Shown here piece after piece: positions 38,918 to 47,426 of a stretch of 64,000 nt of DNA. A model generated the notes under the pieces. It saw nothing but the letters and a program-made list of their open reading frames with translations, had not been told where the DNA came from and did no database searches. The stretch spans positions 126,001 to 190,000 of the forward strand of contig JADJXQ010000024.1 in NCBI GenBank assembly GCA_016710335.1. Direction: 5' to 3'. The position numbers and the translations under genes were made by a program. Each line of letters begins with the position of its first letter. The first letter of the stretch is position 1. Source of the stretch: Rhodospirillales bacterium (GTDB taxonomy: Bacteria; Pseudomonadota; Alphaproteobacteria; Rhodospirillales; Defluviicoccaceae).

Positions 38918-39209
38918 TGCCATCCTTCCGCTCTGCCGCAATGGCCGCACTTGAGCGCGCGAGCCGGCCCTGGGGGTCCTGCCGCCCGGACTGACGTCGC
39001 GTGTGCGCCTGTCGTTCGCTGCCCAGGCGATCGAGGCGTTGACGCAACAGCATCATCGGGACATGATTCCGGTCCTACGACCGCTGGTCCCGCGGGAAGG
39101 GGTGATCCTCGGCGTCGGCGGGCGCCCGGGGCAGTTTGCAAGCTTTTCTCCCAGCTGGCGCGTGCCGACCGCGTCTATACGCTCGAGCCCGGGGGTATGC
39201 GCAGAGCGT
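38917..39209 (+). pseudogene. FkbM-family methyltransferase, N-terminal remnant with frameshifts
   Basis: A degenerate reading path starts at ATG 38917, overlapping the lipid kinase stop, with SAAMAALERASR. It continues in a second frame after about 38965 with LGVLPPGLTSRVRLSF and MIPVLRPLVPREGVILGVGG, then after about 39140 in a third frame with KLFSQLARADRVYTLEPGG. Joined, this resembles the SAM-binding start of FkbM-type methyltransferases (VGxxxGQFxKLF...VYxxEPG). The usual Asp before VG is Gly. The rest of the domain is missing because the convergent pmbA gene begins its end at 39210. Recognised by motif order only. Confidence 0.55.
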
Positions 39210-40553
39210 TTACACGCCGGCGACCGTCATGCCGTCGATGCGGAGGGTGGGGGAGTCGGTGCCGTAGCGGAACTCCAGGTCGTCGGCGGCGGTGACGTGG
39301 CGGAGCATGTCGAGGAGATTGCCGGCGACCGTTACTTCGCTGACCGGATAGGCGATCTCGCCGTTCTCGATCCAGAAGCCGCCTGCGCCGCGGCTGTAGT
39401 CGCCGGTGACGCCGTTGACGCCGAAGCCGATCAATTCGCACACCAGAAAGCCGATGTCGACGCTCCTGATCAGCGCCGTGCGGCTGATGGTCCCCGGCTC
39501 CAGGTAGAGATTGGTGGTGGTTGGGGACGGGGGCGATGACGTGCCGCGCGCCGCGTGCCCTGTCGTCTCCAAGCCCAGTTGGCGCGCCGAGCGCAGGTCG
39601 AGGATCCAGGACTGGAGCACCCCGCGCTCCACCACCGCCAGCCGCCGCGTCGCGATGCCCTCGCCGTCGAATGGGCGGGAGCGCAGGCCGCGGCGGCGAA
39701 GCGGATCGTCGACCACGTTGACTGCCTCGGGGAAGATCGCCTCGCCCATCTTGCCCCGGAGAAAGGTGGTGCCCCGGGCGACGGCGGTGCCGTTGATGGC
39801 CGCGGCGAGATGTCCTAGCAGGGAGCGCGCGACCCGCGGCTCGTAGATCACCGGCACCTGCGCCGACTTGGCCTTCCGCGGATGCAGCCGCCGGACCGCC
39901 CGCTCCCCGGCCGACCGACCGATCTCCTCCGGATCCCGCAGATCCTCGGCGTAGACGGCGCTGGCGAAGTCGTAGTCCCGCTCCATCTCCTGGCCGTGGC
40001 CGGCGAGAACCGAAACAGACACGCTGAAATCGGAGCGGGCGCGCTCTCGGGCAAAGCCGTTGCTGGCGACGATTGCCGAACGCCTCGAGCTCCACGCGGC
40101 TTCTCCGCCCTCGGAGTTGGTGATGCCGGGAACGGCGCGCGCCGCATCCTCCGCCGCCAGCGCACGCGCCGCCAGCTCGTCCGCGGACGGCTCCCCAGGA
40201 TCGCGACTGTCCACCTCCGGGAACGACGTCGCCAACTGCTCCGCCGCGGCGAGGCCGCAGTAAGGATCCTCCGGCACTGCCCGCGCCATCGCCACGGCGC
40301 GATCCGCGAGTTCTCTGAGCGCGGCGTCGGTGTGGTCGGACGAGGAAACGATGGCTTGGCGCTTGCCGACGAACACCCGCAAGCCCACGTCGGCCTCTTC
40401 GGAGCCTTCGACCTGTTCCCGCTTCCCGAGACGACAGGTCACCACCAGGCTCCGTCCTTCGACGAAGACCGCATCCGCGGCGTCGGCGCCGGCCGCCTTG
40501 GCTTTGCGGACCAGATCGTCCAGCCGGTTCAACGGATCAATCGCATCAGCCAT
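39210..40553 (-). CDS. pmbA: PmbA/TldE family metallopeptidase-like protein
   Basis: TldE/PmbA partner of TldD; in E. coli the TldD/E heterodimer trims peptides such as microcin B17 precursor and CcdA. The 447-residue protein has the expected DLVRKAKAAGADAADAVFVE start, DVGLRVFVGKRQA, and the C-terminal GVNGVTGDYSRGAGGFWIENG region. ATG 40553 is preceded by AGGAGG at ideal spacing. The family's usual alphaproteobacterial neighbours cysQ and DUF4170 are absent; a decayed segment lies downstream instead. Confidence 0.93.
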   Translation of the reverse strand: MADAIDPLNRLDDLVRKAKAAGADAADAVFVEGRSLVVTCRLGKREQVEGSEEADVGLRVFVGKRQAIVSSSDHTDAALRELADRAVAMARAVPEDPYCGLAAAEQLATSFPEVDSRDPGEPSADELAARALAAEDAARAVPGITNSEGGEAAWSSRRSAIVASNGFARERARSDFSVSVSVLAGHGQEMERDYDFASAVYAEDLRDPEEIGRSAGERAVRRLHPRKAKSAQVPVIYEPRVARSLLGHLAAAINGTAVARGTTFLRGKMGEAIFPEAVNVVDDPLRRRGLRSRPFDGEGIATRRLAVVERGVLQSWILDLRSARQLGLETTGHAARGTSSPPSPTTTNLYLEPGTISRTALIRSVDIGFLVCELIGFGVNGVTGDYSRGAGGFWIENGEIAYPVSEVTVAGNLLDMLRHVTAADDLEFRYGTDSPTLRIDGMTVAGV

Positions 40554-40623
40554 GGTGCCTCCTGAAGCGGCGTGGAAGGTGGTGGTCGCGCCCTGCCCTG
40601 ATCGACCGCGTGCAATGCTTTCG

Positions 40624-40654
40624 TTGCGATACCCGACGCGGTGGATAATATAAT
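40624..40654 (+). promoter_or_regulatory. Candidate promoter for korAB
   Basis: A perfect TATAAT at 40649-40654 stands in the pmbA/korA gap. The best upstream hexamer, TTGCGA (40624-40629), is 19 bases away, longer than ideal. Transcription would start near 40661, leaving a leader of about 90 bases before the korA ATG. The -10 is convincing in a GC-rich genome; the -35 is weak. Confidence 0.45.
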
Positions 40655-40752
40655 CTATAGGAGGCGACCCCGGGACCACGGCCGCTTTACCAGCACTGTC
40701 CTGCGACGCCCGTTGGCGCCGCGTCCGCAAAGGTGGTCGTAACTTCTAGTTT

Positions 40753-42702
40753 ATGAGCCCATTCCGAATCGACATGTCAAGCAGCAGCGAAAACGAGACG
40801 GTGTCGCGCCAGTCGTTGGACGGTGAGGCATCGGAGCAAGGTCATCTTGGTCGCGAGACTTTGGAGTCCGCCGTGGTCCGCTTCGCCGGCGATTCCGGCG
40901 ATGGCATCCAGGTGACCGGCGGCCGGTTCGCCGAGAATACGGCGCTGTCCGGTTACGACCTGGCGACGTTTCCCGATTTTCCAGCAGAGATCCGGGCGCC
41001 GGTCGGCACGACCTACGGCGTCTCCGCCTACCAGATCAACTTCGGCGGCCGCACGATCATGACCTCCGGCGACGTGCCGGATACCCTGGTCGCGTTCAAT
41101 CCCGCGGCGCTTAAGGTGGAACTCGGCAAGCTGAAGAAGGGCGGACTGGTCGTCGTCGACTCGGGCACCTTCACCGAGCGCAACCTGAGAAAGGCCGGGT
41201 ACGAGTCGAACCCTCTCGAAAACGGCGCCCTCGACGGCTATTACAAGATTCTCGTCGACGTCTCCCAGCTTACCCTGGAGGCGGTCAAGCCGTTCGAGCT
41301 GTCGCAAAAGGACGCCTTGCGGTGCAAGAACATGTGGGCGCTGGGGTTGGTCTACTGGCTCTACGACCGCGATCGCGGGCCCACCGTCAACTGGCTCAAT
41401 CACAAGTTTGCGGCCAAGCCCATCGTTGCCGCCGCCAACATCGCTGCGCTGAACGCCGGCCACGCCTTCGCCGAAACGGCCGAATTGCCGGCCGGTGTGC
41501 ACGGCTTTGCAATCACCCCGGCAGAGATCGCGCCCGGGCTGTATCGGGCGATTACCGGCAGCGAAGCGATCGCCTACGGCCTCGCGGTCGGCGCCCATCT
41601 GGCCGGCCTGAAGCTGGTGCTTGGCTCGTATCCGATCACCCCCGCATCACCGATTCTGCACGTTTTGTCGACCATGCGGAAATACGGCGTGGTGACGCTG
41701 CAGGCAGAGGACGAGATCGCCGCCGTCTGTGCTGCAATCGGCGCCTCATACGCCGGGGCGATGGGGGTGACGTCGAGTTCCGGTCCGGGCATCGCCCTCA
41801 AGGGCGAGGCGCTCGGACTCGCCATCGCCGCGGAGTTGCCGCTGGTCGTGATCAACACCCAGCGTGCCGGACCGTCCACCGGCATGCCCACCAAGACCGA
41901 GCAGTCGGATCTGTACCAGGCGGTGTTCGGGCGCAACGGCGATGCACCGCTGGTGGTCATGGCGGCGCGCTCGCCGGGCGACTGCTTCGAGACCGCGATC
42001 GAGGCGACGCGGATCGCGACCAAATTCATGACCCCGGTGATCCTGCTTTCAGACGGCTACATCGCCAACGCCGCCCAGCCATGGAGGGTCCCCGAGGTCG
42101 GCAGGATCGCGCCGTTCCCGGTTACGATGCGTACGGAACCCGAGGGATTCCAGCCGTACCTGCGAGATGCGGAGACGTTGTCGCGTCCGTGGGCAGCGCC
42201 GGGCACACCCGGGCTCGAGCACCGCATCGGCGGCATCGAGAAGGACTACGACAGCGGGAATATTTCCTACGAGCCGGACAATCACCAGCGCATGACCGAC
42301 GTACGGGTAGGGAAGATCGCGCGCGTCGCCGACGACATCCCGCTGCAATCGGTAGACCAAGGCGCCGATGGCGGCACGCTGGTGGTCGTCGGCTGGGGCT
42401 CCACCTACGGCCCGATCAGCCGGGCGGTTTCCAACCAGCGTGCGAAAGGGGTCGATGTCTCCCACATCCACCTGCGCTACCTGTGGCCGCTGCCGCGCAA
42501 CCTGGAGGACCTGCTGCGCCGCTACGAGCAGGTGCTGGTGCCGGAAATGAACACCGGCCAGTTGTCCACCATCCTGCGCGCGCAGTATTTGCTGCCGGTC
42601 CAGGGCCTGAACAAGGTCGCCGGCCAGCCGTTCAAGATCAGCGAAATCGAGGCGTCGATCCGCGCGCGGATCGACGAGATGCAAGAGAGGTCCGTGGCAT
42701 GA
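40753..42702 (+). CDS. korA: 2-oxoglutarate (2-oxoacid):ferredoxin oxidoreductase, alpha subunit
   Basis: Alpha/gamma-fused subunit of a 2-oxoacid:ferredoxin oxidoreductase, which forms acyl-CoA and reduced ferredoxin, or runs in reverse. The 649-residue protein has an N-terminal gamma domain (RFAGDSGDGIQVTGGRF, about 43-59) and an alpha domain from about residue 270 with GSYPITPASPI, QAEDEIAAV, SSGPGIALKGE and the transketolase C-terminal region. ATG 40753 or 40774 may be used; neither has a good ribosome site. The first 35 residues are polar and variable. The stop overlaps korB. Confidence 0.92.
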   Translation: MSPFRIDMSSSSENETVSRQSLDGEASEQGHLGRETLESAVVRFAGDSGDGIQVTGGRFAENTALSGYDLATFPDFPAEIRAPVGTTYGVSAYQINFGGRTIMTSGDVPDTLVAFNPAALKVELGKLKKGGLVVVDSGTFTERNLRKAGYESNPLENGALDGYYKILVDVSQLTLEAVKPFELSQKDALRCKNMWALGLVYWLYDRDRGPTVNWLNHKFAAKPIVAAANIAALNAGHAFAETAELPAGVHGFAITPAEIAPGLYRAITGSEAIAYGLAVGAHLAGLKLVLGSYPITPASPILHVLSTMRKYGVVTLQAEDEIAAVCAAIGASYAGAMGVTSSSGPGIALKGEALGLAIAAELPLVVINTQRAGPSTGMPTKTEQSDLYQAVFGRNGDAPLVVMAARSPGDCFETAIEATRIATKFMTPVILLSDGYIANAAQPWRVPEVGRIAPFPVTMRTEPEGFQPYLRDAETLSRPWAAPGTPGLEHRIGGIEKDYDSGNISYEPDNHQRMTDVRVGKIARVADDIPLQSVDQGADGGTLVVVGWGSTYGPISRAVSNQRAKGVDVSHIHLRYLWPLPRNLEDLLRRYEQVLVPEMNTGQLSTILRAQYLLPVQGLNKVAGQPFKISEIEASIRARIDEMQERSVA

Positions 42703-43724
42703 ACGTCGTCAAATCCGCCGCCCGTCTGAAGCCGCAGGATTATGCATCCGACCAGGAGGTACGCTGGTGCCCGGGCTGCGGCGATTACGGCATCTTGCGC
42801 GCGGTCCAGAGAACGCTGGCCGATGCCGGCGCCGATACCGCAAGCACCGTCTTCGTCTCCGGCATTGGCTGCTCGTCGCGGTTCCCGTACTATCTGTCCA
42901 CCTACGGTTTCCATACCATCCATGGACGGGCGCCGGCGCTGGCGACCGGCATCAAGCTCGCCAACCCGGCGCTGGACGTGTGGATCGCCACCGGCGACGG
43001 CGACGGGCTTTCCATCGGCGGCAACCACCTGCTGCACATTCTGCGGCGCAATGTCGATGTCCAGATTCTATTGTTCAATAACGAGATTTACGGGCTGACA
43101 AAGGGCCAGGCGTCGCCGACTTCGCGGCTCGGCACGCGATCGCCGTCGACGCCGGGGGGATCCAGCGAGGCGCCGGTCTCGGCGTCTGCATTTGCTTTGG
43201 GGGCCGGCGGCCGGTTCGTGGCGCGCGTCATCGACACCTCGCAGAAGGACATGGTCGAGGTGCTGAAACGCGCGCACGACCATCGCGGCGCCTCGTTTGT
43301 CGAGATCTTCCAGAACTGCATCGTCTACAACGATGGCGTGTTCGCCCCGTTCGCCGACAAGACGGTCGCCGCGGACCGCCAGATCCACGTGAGCCACGGC
43401 GAGCCGCTGCTGTTCGGCCGTGACCACTGTCAAGGGATCCGCTTGAAGCCCGGCTCCATCGCGTTGGAAGCAGTCACCATCGGCGACAACGGGATTACTG
43501 AGGCCGACATCCTCGTTCACGATGAAACCAATCGCGCCCTCGCGTCCATGTTGGCTGCCATGGAACCGCCGGCGATGCCGGTGGCGCTCGGCGTCCTGTA
43601 TTGCAATCCGGCCCTGGCGGTCGGCGACCGCTTGACGGCGGCGGAGGAGGAGGCGGTAACCCCGACAACCGCCGACTTCGACGCGCTGCTTCGTCGTGGT
43701 GACACCTGGACCGTCCCGTCCTAG
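42699..43724 (+). CDS. korB: 2-oxoglutarate (2-oxoacid):ferredoxin oxidoreductase, beta subunit
   Basis: Thiamine-diphosphate and [4Fe-4S]-binding beta subunit partnering KorA. The 341-residue protein has the cluster cysteines in RWCPGCGDYG (Cys24, Cys27), Cys58 in GIGCSSRF, and the ThDP motif GDGDGLSIGGNH (99-110) closing with NNEIYGLTKGQ. ATG 42699 overlaps the korA stop. The two-subunit layout is that of aerobic-type KorAB rather than the four-subunit form. A ferredoxin-NADP reductase gene follows. Confidence 0.94.
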   Translation: MNVVKSAARLKPQDYASDQEVRWCPGCGDYGILRAVQRTLADAGADTASTVFVSGIGCSSRFPYYLSTYGFHTIHGRAPALATGIKLANPALDVWIATGDGDGLSIGGNHLLHILRRNVDVQILLFNNEIYGLTKGQASPTSRLGTRSPSTPGGSSEAPVSASAFALGAGGRFVARVIDTSQKDMVEVLKRAHDHRGASFVEIFQNCIVYNDGVFAPFADKTVAADRQIHVSHGEPLLFGRDHCQGIRLKPGSIALEAVTIGDNGITEADILVHDETNRALASMLAAMEPPAMPVALGVLYCNPALAVGDRLTAAEEEAVTPTTADFDALLRRGDTWTVPS

Positions 43725-43741
43725 GACGCGCCGTCCTTGGG

Positions 43742-45073
43742 ATGCCCATCAATGTCGCCATTGTCGGAGCCGGACCGGCCGGGTTCTATACCGCGGAAGC
43801 GCTGCTGCAACGGGACGCTGACATCCATGTCGATTTCATCGAACGCCTGCCGACCCCCTACGGGCTTATCCGCGCCGGCGTTGCTCCCGACCATCAAACC
43901 ACCAAGAAGGTCTCCAGGAAGTTCGACCAGACGGCGAACAAGGATCTGGTCCGCTACTATGGCAACGTCGAAGTCGGGCGCGACGTCGCGCTCGAGGAAT
44001 TGCAGGCCCTCTATGACGCCGTGGTTCTCGCGGTCGGCGCCCCGGCCGACCGCTACATTGGCATCCCGGGCGAAGACAAGCTGGGCGTGTTCGGCTCGGC
44101 GCTGGTGGTGGGGTGGTATAACGGGCATCCGGACTTCTCCACGCTGCGCCCGGATTTGAATACGCCGGCCGTGGTCGTGATAGGAAACGGCAACGTCGCC
44201 CTCGATGTCGCCCGAGTGCTGGTCAAGACGCCGGAAGAGCTGGCCCTATCCGACATCGCCGACTACGCCGCAGCGGCCATTCGCGGAAGCCCGTTGACCG
44301 ACGTGTACCTGCTTGGCCGTCGCGGGCCGTTGCAGGCGCGATTTACCAATGTCGAGCTGCGCGAGCTGGAAGATCTGGCAGACGCCGTGCCGGTGGTGGA
44401 TCCGGGAGACCTGCCGGAGGCGGTGCCCGGTTCTCAGGATCGCGAAGGGCGGCTCAAGGAAAAGAACTTGGCGACCCTGCGCGCTTTTTCCGCCCTCGAC
44501 CCCGTCAGCAAACGCAAGCGCATTCATTTCCGGTTTTTCGCTAATCCGGTGGAAATCGTCGGCGGCGAGCGGGTCGAAGGGGTGCGCTATGAAGAAACGC
44601 GACTCGATCAGGGCCGCATCGTCGGCACCGGCCGGATGCAGACGATCGCGTGCGGCCTTGTCGTCTCCGCCATCGGCTATCGTTCGCAGGTTCTGCCCGG
44701 AATGCCCGACTGCAGCGCCGGCGACTGCGTGCCCAACGTCGACGGGCGGGTGGCGCCGGGCCTTTATGCCGTCGGCTGGGCGAAGCGCGGGCCGATCGGA
44801 GTGATCGCGAGCAACCGGCCGGACGGGTCGGCCTGCGCGGAGCAGATCGCCGCCGATATCGCCCGCGGCGAGAAGCCGGGCCGCGGCGGGCTGGAGCCGC
44901 TGTTGGCGAAGCGCGGCGTGCGTGTCGTCGGTTTCGAGGACTGGCGGCGGATCGACGCTGCGGAAGTCGCGGCGGCAGAGGCCGGAGCGCCACGGCGCAA
45001 GTTCACCACGCTCGGTGAAATGCTGGGAGTGCTGGAGCCTGAATCGCGCGGCGGTGCCGCGCAAACCCATTGA
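43742..45073 (+). CDS. fprA: Ferredoxin-NADP+ reductase, adrenodoxin-reductase type
   Basis: FAD enzyme moving electrons between ferredoxin and NADP(H). The 443-residue protein has the FAD motif VAIVGAGPAGFYTAE (5-19), the LPTPYGLIRAGVAPDH segment (36-51) diagnostic of adrenodoxin/FprA reductases, the NADP motif VVIGNGNVALDVAR (145-158) and VGWAKRGPIGVIASN near the C-terminus. It lies 17 bases after korB, so it can pass electrons from KorAB-reduced ferredoxin to NADP. No ferredoxin gene is present in the cluster. Confidence 0.93.
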   Translation: MPINVAIVGAGPAGFYTAEALLQRDADIHVDFIERLPTPYGLIRAGVAPDHQTTKKVSRKFDQTANKDLVRYYGNVEVGRDVALEELQALYDAVVLAVGAPADRYIGIPGEDKLGVFGSALVVGWYNGHPDFSTLRPDLNTPAVVVIGNGNVALDVARVLVKTPEELALSDIADYAAAAIRGSPLTDVYLLGRRGPLQARFTNVELRELEDLADAVPVVDPGDLPEAVPGSQDREGRLKEKNLATLRAFSALDPVSKRKRIHFRFFANPVEIVGGERVEGVRYEETRLDQGRIVGTGRMQTIACGLVVSAIGYRSQVLPGMPDCSAGDCVPNVDGRVAPGLYAVGWAKRGPIGVIASNRPDGSACAEQIAADIARGEKPGRGGLEPLLAKRGVRVVGFEDWRRIDAAEVAAAEAGAPRRKFTTLGEMLGVLEPESRGGAAQTH

Positions 45074-45100
45074 CGAGGCTGGAGGGAGCTGCGGCAGGTC

Positions 45101-45523
45101 ATGCGCAACGGATATGCGGGAGACATCCCGCCCCGCAAGGCGTGGGATGTTCTGGAAAGCGATCCCAAGGCAGTGCTGGTGGACGTGCGCACCCCCGCCG
45201 AGTGGAGCTACGTCGGCGTTCCCGACCTCAGCAGCCTCGGAAAGCAGACGGTGTTCGTGCCGTGGGTGCTGTACCCCAACATGGATCTCAACGTGCGGTT
45301 TGCGGAACAGATGGCGGAGATCGGCGCACCTCCCGATGCGCCGTTGCTTTTCCTCTGCCGCTCGGGCGTGCGCTCCCAGGCGGCGGCCATCGCCATGACC
45401 CGGCTCGGCTACACCGCCTGCTATAACATCGCCCACGGTTTCGAAGGCGATCAGGATGACCAACGCCACCGGGGCACCCTATCCGGCTGGAAAGTCGAAG
45501 GACTGCCCTGGCGCCAGGGTTGA
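45101..45523 (+). CDS. Rhodanese-like domain protein
   Basis: Single-domain sulfurtransferase-like protein of 140 residues. It has VLVDVRTPAEWSYVGVPD (25-42), the active-site loop FLCRSGVRS with Cys86, and a C-terminal AHGFEGDQDDQRHRG stretch typical of the small proteobacterial group. It follows fprA by 27 bases and is probably the last gene of the korAB transcript. A function in sulfur transfer to iron-sulfur proteins of the cluster is possible but only an inference. Confidence 0.9.
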   Translation: MRNGYAGDIPPRKAWDVLESDPKAVLVDVRTPAEWSYVGVPDLSSLGKQTVFVPWVLYPNMDLNVRFAEQMAEIGAPPDAPLLFLCRSGVRSQAAAIAMTRLGYTACYNIAHGFEGDQDDQRHRGTLSGWKVEGLPWRQG

Positions 45524-45540
45524 TCGCGTTGCCGTGAAGT

Positions 45541-46248
45541 TCAGGCGCGCGCGACCGCGGCGTTGACGCGTTCGATCTGGGCGTCGACCGAAATGTCGGC
45601 CATCGCCGTGACCTCCAGCCCACGATCTTCAAAGGCATTGACGTCCATATGCCACGCCTGCCAGTCGGCGACAGCGCGGTCGCGGGCGCGGACGAGACCC
45701 TCGATTTCCGGCCGGAAAAGCCGGAGCATGGCGGTAATCCAGATGTTCAGCGCCAGGGAGGGGTACGCCAGATCCATGTCGAAAACGTCGAGCATGCGGA
45801 TCACATCGTCCGCGGCGTACCAGGTCTCGCCCGTGACCCAGCGATTGGTGGTGAACAGCCGGATGGGGACACCGTGCGTGTCCATCGCTATGGCAACCAG
45901 GTGAGACAGCGCGTCGTTGTCGCCCGCCGGTGCGGCCAAGTCGGTGAGCGGCGCCGGGCGAACTCCCTCAGGCATACCCTTGGGCCGCAGGAAGGTGTGG
46001 AAGTGGCCGTGCTCCGCGTCCCGCAGTCCGGCCGGATGGGCGTGATAGTAGTACTGACAGTGGGTCTCGGGATCGTAGACATCCCCCTTTGGATAATGAT
46101 CCCATTCGAAGAACTCGCCCTGCCCGCGCAGAAGTTCGCCGACCACATTGCCGTCGGTCTTGGCAAGCAGGCGGTAACACTCGCGAATCTCGGCCCCCGC
46201 CGCCGCCATGTCTTCCAGCTGCTCTCGCGGGAGGTCCAAAAACGCCAC
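45541..46248 (-). CDS. Uncharacterised protein (DUF6969-like)
   Basis: Protein of about 235 residues with no enzyme motif I can name. Conserved-looking stretches are LPREQLEDMAAAGAEIREC, GELLRGQGEFFEWDHYPKG, HCQYYYHAHP and EHGHFHTFLRP, rich in His and aromatic residues, then VAIAMDTHGVPIRLFTTNRW. The start is uncertain: the frame is open to 46464 but that part overlaps the NPCAAK gene, so I use GTG 46248, which has a GAGG upstream. The DUF6969 assignment is from memory of the motif pattern. No signal peptide is seen, so it is likely cytoplasmic. Confidence 0.7.
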   Translation of the reverse strand: MAFLDLPREQLEDMAAAGAEIRECYRLLAKTDGNVVGELLRGQGEFFEWDHYPKGDVYDPETHCQYYYHAHPAGLRDAEHGHFHTFLRPKGMPEGVRPAPLTDLAAPAGDNDALSHLVAIAMDTHGVPIRLFTTNRWVTGETWYAADDVIRMLDVFDMDLAYPSLALNIWITAMLRLFRPEIEGLVRARDRAVADWQAWHMDVNAFEDRGLEVTAMADISVDAQIERVNAAVARA

Positions 46249-46307
46249 TGCCGCCGCCTCAGCCGAACGCGGCGCCGCCCGCGCGAGCGGCGCCCAGGGT
46301 CGGGTCG

Positions 46308-46649
46308 CTACTTCTTTTTGGCCGCGCAGGGATTTTCGGCCGACTTCGCCGCGCAGGGGTTTTTCGCGGCACACGGATTTTTTGCAGCACATGGATTGGA
46401 GGCCTTGGCTGCGCAAGGATTGGAAGCCTTGGCTGCGCAAGGGTTGGCGGCCTTGGGCTTGCACGGGTTGCAGGACGCCAGGATGATTTCACCGCCGCGG
46501 GATTGGGCGGCGGGCAACGCGGCCGAGGTCCCGCGATACGCGCAGTCCGAGCCGGCGGCCGATGCCGGGGCGGGCGCCGAAAGGGCCATGCCGGCTACGG
46601 CTGCCATCGGAACGACTGTCGACAGGAAACGGGTCTTGCTGGTCTTCAC
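46308..46649 (-). CDS. Exported cysteine-rich protein with NPCAAK repeats
   Basis: A 113-residue protein with a clear signal peptide (about residues 1-31, ending PAPASA) and a C-terminal half made of six NPCAAK copies plus one NPCKPK, separated by AA, AS or SAE. Cys recurs every six to eight residues together with Lys, suggesting a metal-binding or disulfide-rich periplasmic peptide; function is unknown. GTG 46649 has GAGGAG nine bases upstream. The DNA repeat (about 46365-46460) follows the protein repeat. It lies between a DUF6969-like gene and a cupredoxin-like exported protein, all minus strand. Confidence 0.75.
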   Translation of the reverse strand: MKTSKTRFLSTVVPMAAVAGMALSAPAPASAAGSDCAYRGTSAALPAAQSRGGEIILASCNPCKPKAANPCAAKASNPCAAKASNPCAAKNPCAAKNPCAAKSAENPCAAKKK

Positions 46650-46675
46650 GGCGCTGTCTCCTCACTGTCCGATCG

Positions 46676-46703
46676 TTGCAGCACGCTGCAAATGAGTTTC
46701 ATT
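46676..46703. promoter_or_regulatory. Two abutting palindromes upstream of the NPCAAK-repeat gene
   Basis: TTGCAGC-AC-GCTGCAA (46676-46691) is a perfect 16-base palindrome. It is followed directly by AATGA-GTT-TCATT (46691-46703), a 13-base one. Both lie within 55 bases upstream of the GTG start of the minus-strand NPCAAK-repeat gene, where an operator would be expected. The first shares GCAGC/GCTGC words with the sites at 28013-28050 but differs in spacing. Confidence 0.5.
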
Positions 46704-46788
46704 CGTTCGAAGCATGACGGGGCGCGCATGAAATCGCGAGTCACGCCGAGTCACGTGTCCGTGATGGCCGCCTCGGTTGTTCTGGATG

Positions 46789-47286
46789 CTACTCGGAGCT
46801 GACAACGAGCGTGTAGTCGGGCGTGGGATTGAGCGGGCACGAGTAGAGGTAGGTTCCCGGCTTCAGGTCCACCTCGTAGTCGCGCGACGCACCCTCGACC
46901 AGGCCGCCGCCGGAGACGCTGGTCTTGGTCAGCTTGTGGAGCGGATTTCCCGCCTCGTAGTCGCTGTCGCGTAGCCAGAAGCCGAGTTCGTACGGCACGT
47001 TCTTGTTGGTGACGCGAAATGTGTAGGTTCCCGGCTTCACGGTCATGACGTCTGCGTTCGCCAGCCGCTCGACGCTGGTTTCGGCGTTGATCCGGTCGCA
47101 ATCGGCTGCACTGGCGGTCTCGAAGCCATGGTCGGTGCCGTTTTCAGGTTCCAGGAACTGGCATCCGGTCTGGGTGAGCTCTATGAGCTGTCCGGCCCCG
47201 GCAATGCCGGCGACGCCCGCCACGGCAAGTGCCGGAAGCACCGCCAGAGCGGCCGTCGCCACGCGGGTTTTGTGCAAGCGCTTCAT
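46789..47286 (-). CDS. Exported cupredoxin-like hypothetical protein
   Basis: A 165-residue protein with a signal peptide (about 1-31, hydrophobic AALAVLPALAVAGVAGIAG). The mature part is rich in beta-type segments: GTYTFRVTNKNVPYELGFWL and, at the C-terminus, VDLKPGTYLYSCPLNPTPDY, wording reminiscent of cupredoxin folds. The expected copper ligands (Cys with flanking His and Met) are not present, so it should not be called a blue copper protein. Two further Cys lie near the start (TGCQF, ADCDR). It sits between the NPCAAK-repeat gene and DUF302. Confidence 0.65.
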   Translation of the reverse strand: MKRLHKTRVATAALAVLPALAVAGVAGIAGAGQLIELTQTGCQFLEPENGTDHGFETASAADCDRINAETSVERLANADVMTVKPGTYTFRVTNKNVPYELGFWLRDSDYEAGNPLHKLTKTSVSGGGLVEGASRDYEVDLKPGTYLYSCPLNPTPDYTLVVSSE

Positions 47287-47426
47287 GTGGGGGCATCCTT
47301 TTCAGAGAAAAGCGGGTGTCCCCAGCATGACGCGATCTTGTCTTCACGTTCAACAAACGTTGCCGTGAGGATGCCGGCGGCCAGAGCGGACGAACGGAGC
47401 GGCCGGCCGGAGCGGCCTGCGATGAA

